Source of the DNA: Saprospiraceae bacterium
GTDB lineage: Bacteria > Bacteroidota > Bacteroidia > Chitinophagales > Saprospiraceae
Direction of reading: 5' to 3'
Length of the DNA stretch: 64,000 bases
Assembly (NCBI GenBank): GCA_020631355.1
Contig: JAHDHL010000019.1
Span: forward strand, 1 to 64,000
How positions within the stretch are numbered: the stretch's first letter is position 1; each line of letters starts with the position of its first letter. Position numbers and translations under genes: made by a program. This document shows positions 44,573 to 53,682 of the stretch, in pieces. The notes below the pieces were generated by a model that saw nothing but the letters and a program-made list of their open reading frames with translations, did no database searches and was not told where the DNA came from.

Positions 44573-45538
44573 CTATCTATTCGGTCTGATTACCACACCA
44601 AAGCCCATTCTTGTATCCCTATCCCCAAGTGTGGACGGTGGGATATAAGGTTCGAGATCATCAGCAGTAGGCATATTGCGGACTTTCTCGGCTACGAAAA
44701 CTTCCTTTTCTTCCCTAATGTAAGCCAATGACTCATATGGATGCCAAGGCAAGGTATCCTTGAGAGGATAAGCTTCCGAACCGTAGGGAATACCCGTAGT
44801 CGGATAATCATCGGAATTCCCCCTGGCTCTTTGAGGCTTCGGAGTGGATGCTACGATGGGTTCTGAACGAGGATTGAATGTCGGCTCAATCACTTCGGGT
44901 TTTTGTGTGAGATTCAGGTCCAATTGGCTATCGGGTACCTGAACCAACCTACCTGTTTTCCCATCAAAACGGCTGACGGCGACATCGACATCCACTCTAT
45001 TGTTTCCGGTTCTTGCGAATCCGTCCGCATCCAATCCATTGAATGTACCCAAAGGCATATCTACCTTATCCGTGTAGATGTATTGGTAATTGTCCTCTAC
45101 ATTAGCGGGTGACTCATTTGAGGAACTTACATTTTTCTTCTTCTTGGATGGTTGGATTGAAGCTGATGGTTGAACAGTTGATGCTATGCTAGGATTCTTA
45201 TTCCCAGCCTCCTGATTGTTGGCGGATGATGCTCCATTATCCGTTTGGGATGATGTGGAATGCTTCTTGGGCTGGACATTGGTTCCATAATCAGCTTCCA
45301 CAATCTCGACATCAACATTCGGTGTATTCTCGTCCATTCCATCATATAGATTCGACGGAGAAGAATCCTTTTTTGAAATGGCCTGTGTTTGGTCTTCTTG
45401 TGAGGTCATTCTCCAAACGAAGATAATGACCAAAAGTGCTAGGACAGCATAGAGTATACGATTATTACTTGAACTCTCAGCCTTTTCGCCACCTCCCAAT
45501 GGCTTTTTTGACTGAGCATTCGGTTGGGTCTTGCTCAT
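44573..45538 (-). CDS. single-pass membrane protein with Ser/Pro-rich periplasmic region
   Basis: A 321-residue protein. A polar N-terminus (MSKTQPNAQSKKPLGGGEKAESS) of about 28 residues stays in the cytoplasm, one hydrophobic segment (ILYAVLALLVIIFVWRM, about 29-46) anchors it, and a low-complexity Ser/Asn/Pro/Lys-rich stretch (to about 145) leads to a conserved-looking tail (VDMPLGTFNGLDADGFARTGNNRVDVDVAVSRFDGKTGRLVQVP; TLGDRDTRMGFGVVIRPNR). The layout recalls TonB- or sporulation-type envelope proteins, without a TonB motif. I do not recognise the family. Monocistronic. Confidence 0.65.
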   Translation of the reverse strand: MSKTQPNAQSKKPLGGGEKAESSSNNRILYAVLALLVIIFVWRMTSQEDQTQAISKKDSSPSNLYDGMDENTPNVDVEIVEADYGTNVQPKKHSTSSQTDNGASSANNQEAGNKNPSIASTVQPSASIQPSKKKKNVSSSNESPANVEDNYQYIYTDKVDMPLGTFNGLDADGFARTGNNRVDVDVAVSRFDGKTGRLVQVPDSQLDLNLTQKPEVIEPTFNPRSEPIVASTPKPQRARGNSDDYPTTGIPYGSEAYPLKDTLPWHPYESLAYIREEKEVFVAEKVRNMPTADDLEPYIPPSTLGDRDTRMGFGVVIRPNR

Positions 45539-45693
45539 GGTATAGTATGTTTTGTTTTACGCGCTACACACGTTGCTAAGTGCGTGCTGCTAAAGTTAAT
45601 GAATCAGTGTCATTTATTAAAGGATTCTGCCAACTTTATTATCGTCTATTGCCATGAAAATGAACAACATCAATGTCACTCTATCCAACAGAA

Positions 45694-45736
45694 AAATCCC
45701 CTTACAAATGCTAACATCTCATTCATAAGGGGATTT
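45694..45736 (-). terminator. terminator of the S9 peptidase gene
   Basis: A perfect 11-bp stem AAATCCCCTTA/TAAGGGGATTT with a 21-nt loop lies 24 bp beyond the stop. A-rich sequence left of it gives a T-run on the minus strand. Confidence 0.75.
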
Positions 45737-45759
45737 ACATTACAATAAATCAGAATAAC

Positions 45760-48201
45760 TTATTCTGTACCTTTTGTTTTCTTAGGCTTATTCTTCACAT
45801 ATTTTTCCAACCATTCATCCTGTTCCCATAAAATATGAAGAATGGATTCCTTGGCTGCATATCCATGACTTTCCTTGGGAAGCATCACCAAACGAACCGT
45901 CGCTCCCAATCCCTTGAGGGCATTGAAGTAGCGTTCGCTTTGCATCGGATAGGTACCTGAATTGTTATCCGCCTCGCCATGAATGAGTAATAGGGGCGCA
46001 TTCATCTTATCCGCATGCATGAAAGGAGACATCTCGTAATAAATATTGGGTGCTTCCCAATAATTCCTTTCCTCACTCTGGAAACCGAATGGCGTAAGGG
46101 TTCTATTATACGCACCACTACGAGCTATTCCCGCCGCAAACAAATCCGAATGGGATAGCAGGTTGGCTGTCATGAATGCTCCATAAGAATGGCCTCCCAC
46201 GGCAACTCTTTCCCTGTCAATATATCCTAGGTCATCCACAGCATCTATGGCTGCCTTGGCGTTACCCACAAGTTGGGTGATGAATGAATCATTGGGTTCT
46301 TCGTCACCCTCTCCGATGATTGGGAATGCTGCATCATCCAATACCGCATATCCTCGCATGACCCAATAAATCGGCGAACCATAATATGGATAGGTAAATT
46401 CATTCGGATCATTGGTAACCTGCCCTGCACTTCCCTTATCCTTATATTCCCTCGGATAGGCCCACATCACCATCGGAAGCTTTTCCTTTTTCTCCATGTC
46501 ATAGTCCGCAGGCAAGTACAATGTGGCGGATAATTCAACACCATCTGCTCTCTTATACTTGATTAATTCCTTGTGGACATCCCCCATACTCTTAAATGGG
46601 TTATCGAATGAAGTAATCGCCTTGAGGTCATCCTTTTTGGAATTGATGTTCCTAAAGTAATAATTGGGATACTCGGTAGGTGATTCTATACGAGTCAGTA
46701 GGATGCCTTTCTTCACATCAATCATGGAGGAGATATTCTCCAAATGCTCGTCCGAATCAGCTCTCCACAATCTTTCCTTTTTGAAATCACTGAGATTCAT
46801 CTTATCCACGAAAGGACGTTTGCCCTTATCGGAGAAGCCATCTCCCATCATGTAGACATGATTATCCACGATAGCCAGGGATGACCTACCGAACTCATTT
46901 TTTTCCGTAACGAAACTCCCCGGATCATTATACCTATCCTGATAATTCCTATCATAAATCATCTTAGGAGCTACTTTAGGGTCAGATGGGTCGAATAGAT
47001 AAGCTTTGGTAGTCCTGGAATTCCACCAGTAATCATAAGCTATGGCTATGTCCTTATTCCCCCAATCCATGGAATAGAAACGGTCCACTGTTTTGATGAG
47101 GAATTCTTTTTTTCCGCTGAAAGGAGCTTGCAACTGATATACCTCATCCCGGTGTTCCACCTCATTCTGAGGGTCCCCGCCATCCAATGCTTCTGTCCAA
47201 TAGAGTGTAGCGGGATGGTCTCCTCTCCAACCTATATTCCTAGGGCCTTTCCTTACAGACATGAAACCTTTGGGTAGGTCTTCCAATAACGGCACCTCCA
47301 ATAAGGTCTTCAACTCCTTACCATCATTATCCATAATCTTAACCGTATACGGGAATCTACCATAGGGTACGATATAGGAAAACGGACGTTGGATTTCCAA
47401 CACGAGGATATAATTCCCATCAGGAGAGAATGACATTCCCCTATACATGGAAGTTTCCCTCCAGAGTTCTTTCTTGCCATCCAAGGTCACCTTGAATAAT
47501 TGCGAGCGAACCAATTGTTCGAAATTGGCTTCGTCATTCACATTCTTCAATAAATCCTGATATGTCCTGTTCTGTGCTTTCTTACCTCCAGAATTCTCTG
47601 ATACGGTAGGGCCGGTAGGAACAACATTATCCTGAACCAATTTTTTCCTATCATCGGGGAGGTACTTGACCAAAAGTCCCTTACTATCCTTGAACCAAGT
47701 AAACGGACTTCCCATATTGGCATTGAGGCGGTCTTCGGTCAATTTACGCACCTTACCCGATTGAATATCCAAAATCCACAATTCCACACCCTTTGTTGTT
47801 GTGTGTGTAAAGGCCATTTGGGTTTCATCGGGAGACCAAGAAAAGTTAGCCAGTCGGGCATTGGCCGGCAATCCCTCTACTTTCTTTTCTTTTCCCTCCT
47901 TAGTTTTCTGGATGGATAGGCTCTTGTAATATCTGGCCCTACTCGATATGTTGGTTACGGGATTGATTCTGAGCCCACCGAGTCGGAGTTCGGTTTCTGA
48001 TAATTCCTGGATGGATTTGTAGGGGTCCCTGTAAATCAGGACCATATTTTCTGCCTTGGAATCCATTCTGACCAATGGAGCAAGGGAAACATCCACTAAA
48101 TCCAATATTTCCTTGGGTGGCTTTTGGTATTTGACTTCGATTTGTCCTTCTAAATGCATCATGGGCAGCAAAAATAGCAGAAGTGGTATAAGTTTTTTCA
48201 T
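45760..48201 (-). CDS. S9 family (prolyl oligopeptidase-type) serine peptidase, exported
   Basis: An 813-residue secreted or periplasmic peptidase. A signal peptide (MKKLIPLLLFLLPMMHLEGQ) precedes a beta-propeller of about 500 residues (FSWSPDETQMAFTHTTTKGVELWILDI, FSPDGNYILVLEI). The alpha/beta-hydrolase domain at the C-terminus has the nucleophile in VGGHSYGAF (Ser near 671), Asp in LIHGEADNNSG (near 742) and His in ESHGYAAK (near 778). This layout matches plant glutamyl endopeptidase-like and DPP-like S9 enzymes common in Bacteroidota, which cleave short peptides. Substrate preference (Pro or Glu) cannot be told from sequence. The tail is Lys-rich (KYVKNKPKKTKGTE). Monocistronic. Confidence 0.92.
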   Translation of the reverse strand: MKKLIPLLLFLLPMMHLEGQIEVKYQKPPKEILDLVDVSLAPLVRMDSKAENMVLIYRDPYKSIQELSETELRLGGLRINPVTNISSRARYYKSLSIQKTKEGKEKKVEGLPANARLANFSWSPDETQMAFTHTTTKGVELWILDIQSGKVRKLTEDRLNANMGSPFTWFKDSKGLLVKYLPDDRKKLVQDNVVPTGPTVSENSGGKKAQNRTYQDLLKNVNDEANFEQLVRSQLFKVTLDGKKELWRETSMYRGMSFSPDGNYILVLEIQRPFSYIVPYGRFPYTVKIMDNDGKELKTLLEVPLLEDLPKGFMSVRKGPRNIGWRGDHPATLYWTEALDGGDPQNEVEHRDEVYQLQAPFSGKKEFLIKTVDRFYSMDWGNKDIAIAYDYWWNSRTTKAYLFDPSDPKVAPKMIYDRNYQDRYNDPGSFVTEKNEFGRSSLAIVDNHVYMMGDGFSDKGKRPFVDKMNLSDFKKERLWRADSDEHLENISSMIDVKKGILLTRIESPTEYPNYYFRNINSKKDDLKAITSFDNPFKSMGDVHKELIKYKRADGVELSATLYLPADYDMEKKEKLPMVMWAYPREYKDKGSAGQVTNDPNEFTYPYYGSPIYWVMRGYAVLDDAAFPIIGEGDEEPNDSFITQLVGNAKAAIDAVDDLGYIDRERVAVGGHSYGAFMTANLLSHSDLFAAGIARSGAYNRTLTPFGFQSEERNYWEAPNIYYEMSPFMHADKMNAPLLLIHGEADNNSGTYPMQSERYFNALKGLGATVRLVMLPKESHGYAAKESILHILWEQDEWLEKYVKNKPKKTKGTE

Positions 48202-48373
48202 GATTATGGTGGTTTTATATTTACCTATATCAGGATATTATCCTTTCGACAAATCCCGACAATCAGTAATACCGGTTCTTATTCGATTAAAATCCTATGC
48301 GATACCATTAGAATGAGCCGGATAGGTGAGCAAAGGTTGCATACTTTTCATTCTAGGTACTGGCTGATGCCAA

Positions 48374-48410
48374 AATGGGTTATACTTTTCAAATGAAAGT
48401 ATAACCCATT
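48374..48410 (-). terminator. terminator of tatA
   Basis: A perfect 15-bp stem AATGGGTTATACTTT with its complement and a 7-nt loop, about 30 bp beyond the tatA stop. The T-run on the minus strand is short. Confidence 0.7.
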
Positions 48411-48438
48411 AAGATAAAAGTAATGCTGGAAAGCAAAA

Positions 48439-48663
48439 TTAATCCCTATTGGAACGTACCTTTTCCTTAGGTTGCTCCACTTTCATTCCATCCTTGATTT
48501 CTTGCTCGATAGAAGCCTTAGCACTATTGAACTCCCTGATTCCTTTTCCTAGGCCTCTAGCCAATTCGGGAATCTTCTTACCTCCAAACAACAAGAGCGC
48601 TAAAAGAAGCACAACTACTACTTCCCAAGGACCAAATGTGAATAACAATATATTGTTAACCAT
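48439..48663 (-). CDS. tatA: twin-arginine translocase subunit TatA/TatE
   Basis: A 74-residue membrane protein from the ATG at 48663 (MVNNILLFTFGPWEVVVV); a promoter box at 48686-48693 lies between it and an upstream ATG, supporting this start. It has a short N-terminal transmembrane helix (VVVVLLLALLLFGG), the hinge GGKKIPELARGLGKGIREF and a charged amphipathic tail (EQEIKDGMKVEQPKEKVRSNRD), the classic TatA layout. TatA oligomers form the pore that exports folded proteins. No tatC or tatB is adjacent, as is common in Bacteroidota. Confidence 0.95.
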   Translation of the reverse strand: MVNNILLFTFGPWEVVVVLLLALLLFGGKKIPELARGLGKGIREFNSAKASIEQEIKDGMKVEQPKEKVRSNRD

Positions 48664-48685
48664 AACTATCAATTTTATTCTACTA

Positions 48686-48693
48686 CAAATATA
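48686..48693 (-). promoter_or_regulatory. candidate -7 box for tatA
   Basis: The minus strand reads TATATTTG, an exact TAnnTTTG match 23 bp before the ATG at 48663. It excludes the ATG at 48696 as a start from this promoter. Confidence 0.5.
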
Positions 48694-48793
48694 CAAATAA
48701 CCTTTGTTGGATGTTCACTGTACAAATCCAATAGCGGTCTTTTAACGGTTTTGACTTTATTTTCTATCTACGGTTTAATCATTATCTATGATT

Positions 48794-48826
48794 AAGGGGC
48801 ATTCTGAACCTGTCAGAATGCCCCTT
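48794..48826 (-). terminator. terminator of the 2OG-Fe(II) oxygenase gene
   Basis: A perfect 14-bp stem AAGGGGCATTCTGA and complement with a 5-nt loop, 28 bp beyond the stop. The T-run is weak. Confidence 0.72.
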
Positions 48827-48853
48827 GAAAATTTATTGATTCGTATCTGAAGA

Positions 48854-49807
48854 TTACTTCTTCAAACCAATTTGTCTCAATCTTTCATCCAAGTATTCAC
48901 CTGCTGTAATCGGATCGTATCCCAAAGGTCTTTCTTCAGAAACACAGCTCCCCAAACAAGTCAAATCCATTGTGGACCTGGGGTGTAGGAAGAAAGGAAT
49001 GGATAATCTTGGTGTGTGCCATAGTTCCCTAGGAGGATTCACAACCCTGTGGGTCGTGGACTTGAGATAGTCGTTGGTCAGGCGTTGTAACATATCACCA
49101 ACGTTGACTACGATTTCATTTTCTCCAGGCAGTGCATCCAACCACTCTCCGTCCTTACTCAAAACCTGAAGTCCACCGGCAGAAGCACCCACCAAAAGGG
49201 TAATCAGATTGATATCCTCATGTTCCTCAGCCCTGATGGCAGAATCGGGTTCTTTCAGGATTGGAGGGTAATGAATGGCCCTCAATATTGAATTACCATT
49301 ATGAATCTTGTCATTGAAGTAGTTCTCACCTAGATTCAGATAGATGGCAATGGCCTTAAGCAATTCAGAACCTGACTTTTCAAAAGCCTGATATAATTCC
49401 CTACCCAAATCAGTGAATTCAGGTGTTTCATTCACATATATATTATCCGGATACTCGCTCTTAATGGCATCACCATCCTCTACTTCCTGCCCGATCTGGT
49501 AGAATTCTTTCAAATCCGCTACTTCGGATTGCTTGGCCTTTTCCCTACCGAATGATGTATAGCCCCTCTGGCCAGCTAACTCCACTACTTCGTATTTCCT
49601 CTTATTATCAACAGGCAAAGCAAAGAATTTCTTGGCATTATTGTAAAAACCATCTACCAAATCCTTTGGCACACCATGATTCACTACACCAACGAAACCG
49701 ATATGATGAAAAGCATCTCCTAATTCCTTAACGAATTCCTTACGTTGCTCCTCATTACCATTCACAAATTTATTTAAGTCTACTAATGGTATGGCTCTAT
49801 CTGACAT
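48854..49807 (-). CDS. isopenicillin N synthase-like 2-oxoglutarate/Fe(II) dioxygenase
   Basis: About 317 residues from the ATG at 49807 (MSDRAIPLVDLNKF). A promoter box at 49848-49855 lies downstream of the longer possible start at 49897, so the short form is preferred. The N-terminal DIOX_N domain (IPLVDL...GFVGVVNHGVPKDLVDGFYNNAKKFFALP) and the jelly-roll core are present: HEDINLITLLVG (His-x-Asp iron ligands near 195), TTHRVVNPP (third His) and RLSIPFFLHP (2OG-binding Arg). The family includes plant hormone and antibiotic oxidases, and the substrate here is unknown. Its own promoter lies within the 3' end of the upstream peptidase gene. Confidence 0.9.
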   Translation of the reverse strand: MSDRAIPLVDLNKFVNGNEEQRKEFVKELGDAFHHIGFVGVVNHGVPKDLVDGFYNNAKKFFALPVDNKRKYEVVELAGQRGYTSFGREKAKQSEVADLKEFYQIGQEVEDGDAIKSEYPDNIYVNETPEFTDLGRELYQAFEKSGSELLKAIAIYLNLGENYFNDKIHNGNSILRAIHYPPILKEPDSAIRAEEHEDINLITLLVGASAGGLQVLSKDGEWLDALPGENEIVVNVGDMLQRLTNDYLKSTTHRVVNPPRELWHTPRLSIPFFLHPRSTMDLTCLGSCVSEERPLGYDPITAGEYLDERLRQIGLKK

Positions 49808-49847
49808 TTTGTGTTTAGTTTTATGAAAAATATTCTCGTTTACAATA

Positions 49848-49855
49848 CAAAAATA
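49848..49855 (-). promoter_or_regulatory. candidate -7 box for the 2OG-Fe(II) oxygenase
   Basis: The minus strand reads TATTTTTG (TAnnTTTG match) 40 bp before the ATG at 49807. Confidence 0.4.
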
Positions 49856-49874
49856 ATATTTCTTAATCAGAATA

Positions 49875-50579
49875 TTATCTTCTACCGCTACCTGCATACT
49901 TTAGAACAAAGAACAATACCATTACGATAGCGGATAAAGCTGCTGCAACGTAAGTCATTGCTGCTGCTCTTAATGCATCCTTTGCACCCTCATACTCTGC
50001 TCCGGAAGAAATCCCACTGGCTTCCAACCATTCCAATCCCCTCCTTGTCGCATCGAACTCAACAGGTAAGGTCAACACACTGAAAAGCGCTGTTACTCCA
50101 TATAGGGCAATCGCTATGAGGAGGATTATTGGATTCATACCGGCACCGAATACCCCACCCAGCGCAAACATCAACACAAACTGCTGTGCCTTGGAAGAAA
50201 ACTGTACAAAAGGCACCAATGCAGAACGCATTTGCAAGAACGGATAATCGGTATCATGCTGAATGGCATGCCCGACCTCGTGAGCTGCTACTGCTGCAGA
50301 CATGATACTTCTTCCTCCATAAATGGCAGGGCTCAGACTCACTACCTTGGCCCTAGGATTGTAATGGTCGGTCAGGAATCCCTCTCCTTGTGTAATCCTC
50401 ACTCCATCCACATTATAATGCTTCAACATCATATCCGCAATCTGTGCACCTGTATATCCGCTTCTCATCGGAACCGCGCCATACTTTTTGGCCTTGGCCT
50501 GAAGTCGCTGACCGATGAACATACCCAACAAGGACATTGCACCTGTAATCACCATGAATAATATATAACCACTGCTCAT
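49875..50579 (-). CDS. YugP-type zinc metallopeptidase, membrane-bound
   Basis: A 234-residue inner-membrane protein. The N-terminal segment (YILFMVITGAMSLLGMFIG) is transmembrane. The zinc site HEVGH is at residues 100-104 (AAHEVGHAIQHD). Two more hydrophobic segments follow (FVLMFALGG...IILLIAIALYGVTALFSVL) and a last one ends the protein (MTYVAAALSAIVMVLFFVL). LPVEFDATRRGLEWLE holds the third ligand region. This matches the DUF2268-unrelated, YugP (Zn-dependent peptidase 2) family, found widely but without known substrates. It is probably transcribed just ahead of the oxygenase gene, 68 bp upstream of that start. Confidence 0.9.
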   Translation of the reverse strand: MSSGYILFMVITGAMSLLGMFIGQRLQAKAKKYGAVPMRSGYTGAQIADMMLKHYNVDGVRITQGEGFLTDHYNPRAKVVSLSPAIYGGRSIMSAAVAAHEVGHAIQHDTDYPFLQMRSALVPFVQFSSKAQQFVLMFALGGVFGAGMNPIILLIAIALYGVTALFSVLTLPVEFDATRRGLEWLEASGISSGAEYEGAKDALRAAAMTYVAAALSAIVMVLFFVLKYAGSGRR

Positions 50580-50705
50580 TCGTCTAATTTTTTAGTATTT
50601 TACAATTGAACAAGTTAAATTGTTCTAATATTGAAAAGTGGAGTAGGAAAGTGAGGTTATCAAAATAAATCCTTTTCCAAACCTACCTTTTGATTGTGAA
50701 AAATA

Positions 50706-50713
50706 TAAATTTG
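50706..50713 (+). promoter_or_regulatory. candidate -7 box for the RDD gene
   Basis: TAAATTTG matches TAnnTTTG exactly, 77 bp before the ATG at 50790. A TTTG lies upstream but at too short a spacing (13 bp). Confidence 0.35.
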
Positions 50714-50789
50714 TAAGCAACTAATATAGTCTTACCTTATTTAGACGTAATAATTCTGTTAAAGAGTACACCCTAAGAACAGATTCTTC

Positions 50790-51548
50790 ATGAAGACCAT
50801 AGATATTACCACCACTCAGAAAGTCACCATTGAATATGAGTTAGCTGGTTTGCGGGATCGCTTTCTAGCCAATATCATTGATTCAATGCTTGTACTCCTA
50901 TTCGGTGGATTCTTCATACTGATTATTTCAGCTGCGTTCTGGAATGAATTGACCATGGATGGGGAAATCAACAACAGAGGGCAAATGTTATTGACGGTCC
51001 TACTACCTATTTTCATTTTCCTGAGTTATCATTTTTTCTCGGAGCTCATCATGGACGGACAAAGTCTTGGTAAGAAAGCCGTGGGTATCAAAGTCATCAA
51101 ACTCAACGGAAAAGAAGCCTCAGCCAGTGATTATCTACTGAGGGCCCTATTTCATTTTTTCGATAGCCTATCCAGTTTGTTCATATTAGGTTCGTTGCTT
51201 GTCGTTTCTTCTGAAAAAAGCCAACGCCTAGGAGATTTGGCAGCCAATACAGCAGTAATCAAAGTCAAGTTCAACCTAAGATTCAGACTTGAGGACATCA
51301 TGAAAATCAACTCCCTAGCAGATTATGAACCACTCCATCCCGATGTAAGGCAATTCACCGAACAGGACATGTTGCTCATCAAGAGTGTCATTGCCCGCCA
51401 GAGGCTTTATAATAATCCTGCACATAGGGAAGTTGTCAACAACCTTGTCAGGGACCTGATGTTGAAGCTGGATATCGTAGACCCGCCTAAGGACAAGATT
51501 CATTTTCTTAAAACACTCATCAGGGACTATATCGTACTCACCCGTTAA
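50790..51548 (+). CDS. RDD-family membrane protein
   Basis: A 252-residue membrane protein. The RDD signature appears in ELAGLRDRFLANIIDSMLVLLFGGFF, with R-D in the first helix (residues 16-40), and a second helix follows (LLTVLLPIFIFLSYHFFSE). Then come the conserved DGQSLGKKAVGIKVIKLNGKEASASDYLLRALFHFFD and SEKSQRLGDLAANTAVIKV. The C-terminal 90 residues (DYEPLHPDVRQFTEQDMLLIKSV...NNPAHREVVNNLVRDLML) are a soluble helical extension common in Bacteroidota homologues. RDD proteins are thought to be transporters (some Na+/H+ or ion exchangers), but this member is uncharacterised. It is upstream of and co-directional with the GCS2-CBS gene. Confidence 0.9.
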   Translation: MKTIDITTTQKVTIEYELAGLRDRFLANIIDSMLVLLFGGFFILIISAAFWNELTMDGEINNRGQMLLTVLLPIFIFLSYHFFSELIMDGQSLGKKAVGIKVIKLNGKEASASDYLLRALFHFFDSLSSLFILGSLLVVSSEKSQRLGDLAANTAVIKVKFNLRFRLEDIMKINSLADYEPLHPDVRQFTEQDMLLIKSVIARQRLYNNPAHREVVNNLVRDLMLKLDIVDPPKDKIHFLKTLIRDYIVLTR

Positions 51549-51659
51549 TCCTACTTTTTTCCCACAGCCGGATATTTTTTATGGAATCATTTTCTGATGG
51601 GTAAAAATTTTGTTTAGATTTATACGACTTAGTCAAATGTCAAATCAAAACCCGACTTC

Positions 51660-53606
51660 ATGGGAGAACAGAAAGTTTCCTTGCTTTCTAGCAAGAAGGA
51701 AATGCACAAATTCGTCAAGAATCTACTGAAGGATGTCAAGGCATTGGAATACATGCTGGAGAACGATTGGTTCGAGAGTGACATCACACGTATTGGAGCA
51801 GAACAGGAAATGTGTATTGTGGATAATGACACCCTCAAACCTGCATGCATAGCTACTGAAGCACTCGCCAAAATGGAAGACTTGCCTTGGGTGGAAACAG
51901 AATTGGCCAAATTCAATCTTGAAACCGGAGCAACACCCATCAAATTCGAGGGGGATTGTCTCAGCCAGATGGAAAAGCAAATTTCAGAACAAATTGCGAC
52001 CATCAAGGAAAGGGTGGGTGAACTGAATGCCAATGTTATCCTAACGGGCATACTTCCTACCTTACAGAAGTTTGACATGAGCTTGGATAACCTAACACCG
52101 GTCAAACGTTACTTTGCATTGATGGAAGCCATCAACAAGCAATTGAAAAATAGGAGTACCTACGAGGTTAGACTCCAAGGAGTGGATGAATTGTTGGTAC
52201 AGCATGACTCACCGATGATTGAGGCATGTAATACGAGTTTCCAAGTCCACCTTCAGGTTGCTCCCAAGGATTTCGTACAGATGTACAACATTGCACAAGT
52301 CCTTACTGCACCCGTTATGGCAATCGCAGCGAATTCTCCTATTGTCTTCGGAAAAAGACTATGGCATGAGAGTCGGATTGCCTTATTCCAACAATCATTG
52401 GACACACGAACCATGCATGACCACATGAGGGAGAGAAGTCCTAGGGTTAGTTTCGGAAACGATTGGCTTAAGGATTCCATCCTGGATATTTACAAGGAGG
52501 ACATTGCCCGATTCAGGGTACTTATCAGTGGTGATGTGGAAGAAGATTCCTTTAAGAAAATCAAGAAAGGTGAAGTTCCGAAACTTCGGGCATTACAAGT
52601 CCATAATTCAACAGTCTATCGTTGGAATCGACCATGTTATGGTATCAGTGATAACGGTAAGCCCCACCTAAGGATTGAAAACAGAATCCTTGCCTCAGGG
52701 CCTACCATCATGGATGAAATGGCGAATGCTGCCTTTTGGTTAGGAATGATGATTGCATTCAAGCATGATTATGAAGATATCACCCAACACATTTCCTTTG
52801 CGGATGCCAAGGACAATTTCCGCAAGGCGGCCAAATACGGTATCGACACCAAATTCACATGGTTGAATGATGAAAAAATCACAGCCGTTGACCTCGTCAG
52901 GAAACAGTTGATTCCTATGGCTGAAAAAGGTCTGAAACTGATGAAAGTCAAAAAGACGGATATCAAGCGATACCTCAGCATCATTGATAAACGTGCAGAG
53001 TTACATATGAATGGTGCGCGTTGGATGTTAAGGGGATATACCCGACTCAAGAAAATCACTACGGATAATGAGGCCATGACCACACTAACAGCAGCCATCA
53101 TTGAAAATCAAAATTTGGGCAAACCTGTCCATGAATGGGAATTACCAGAATTGAAAGTTTTGAAAAAATATAGACCATCCAAACATCGGGTAGAAGAATT
53201 TATGGAGAGGGACCTCTTTACTGTCGAACCCGACGACCTTATAGAAATGGTAGCAGATATGATGGATTGGCGCAAAATCCGTTATATGCCTGTCGAGGAT
53301 GAAAAAGGGGAACTTGTCGGACTGATTAGTTCAAGGATTCTTCTAAGACATTATACTAGACAAAACAAAGGCGATATCATGAACCGCAAGGCTAATATGG
53401 TCAAGGATATCATGATTAAGGATCCGATTACGGTTGCTCCTGATACTACTTTACTCGACGCACTTCAAATCATGAAAGACAAGGGTGTGGGGAGTCTTCC
53501 GGTCGTAAAGGACAAGGAACTCATGGGAATCATTACCGAAACGGAATTCCTAAGAATCACAGGTCGTGTAATGAGGAGACTGGAAGAAGAAGAATTGAAA
53601 GAATAG
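51660..53606 (+). CDS. glutamate-cysteine-ligase-family (GCS2) protein fused to two CBS domains
   Basis: A 648-residue cytoplasmic protein. Residues 30-490 resemble the GCS2/YbdK carboxylate-amine ligase fold: IGAEQEMCIVD near 48, HDSPMIEACNTSFQVHLQV, PVMAIAANSPIVFGKRLWHESRIALFQQS, RVSFGNDWLKDSI and PCYGISDNGKPHLRIENRILASGPT. They would ligate an amino group to a glutamate-like gamma-carboxyl using ATP. Residues 505-565 and 580-640 are CBS domains (MERDLFTVEPDDLIEMVADMM; MVKDIMIKDPITVAPDTTLLD...GIITETEFL), which usually bind adenylates and regulate the attached enzyme. Whether it makes gamma-glutamylcysteine is not proven. A terminator follows at 53635. Confidence 0.85.
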   Translation: MGEQKVSLLSSKKEMHKFVKNLLKDVKALEYMLENDWFESDITRIGAEQEMCIVDNDTLKPACIATEALAKMEDLPWVETELAKFNLETGATPIKFEGDCLSQMEKQISEQIATIKERVGELNANVILTGILPTLQKFDMSLDNLTPVKRYFALMEAINKQLKNRSTYEVRLQGVDELLVQHDSPMIEACNTSFQVHLQVAPKDFVQMYNIAQVLTAPVMAIAANSPIVFGKRLWHESRIALFQQSLDTRTMHDHMRERSPRVSFGNDWLKDSILDIYKEDIARFRVLISGDVEEDSFKKIKKGEVPKLRALQVHNSTVYRWNRPCYGISDNGKPHLRIENRILASGPTIMDEMANAAFWLGMMIAFKHDYEDITQHISFADAKDNFRKAAKYGIDTKFTWLNDEKITAVDLVRKQLIPMAEKGLKLMKVKKTDIKRYLSIIDKRAELHMNGARWMLRGYTRLKKITTDNEAMTTLTAAIIENQNLGKPVHEWELPELKVLKKYRPSKHRVEEFMERDLFTVEPDDLIEMVADMMDWRKIRYMPVEDEKGELVGLISSRILLRHYTRQNKGDIMNRKANMVKDIMIKDPITVAPDTTLLDALQIMKDKGVGSLPVVKDKELMGIITETEFLRITGRVMRRLEEEELKE

Positions 53607-53634
53607 AATAAAGACTATACCGCAGCTATATGGA

Positions 53635-53682
53635 GGGGAGTCATAAACCAACGAATCGGTTAGTTTATGATTCCCCTTAATT
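53635..53682 (+). terminator. terminator of the GCS2-CBS gene, overlapping the end of the convergent gene
   Basis: A 14-bp stem GGGGAGTCATAAAC/GTTTATGATTCCCC (one G-T pair) is followed by TTAATTTTT. The right arm encodes the last codons of the minus-strand cysteine desulfurase. Confidence 0.78.

Noticed and set aside
51629-52105. 158-codon minus-strand frame within the GCS2-CBS gene
   Set aside because: It is fully antisense to a conserved gene and its translation has no recognisable domain or start context.
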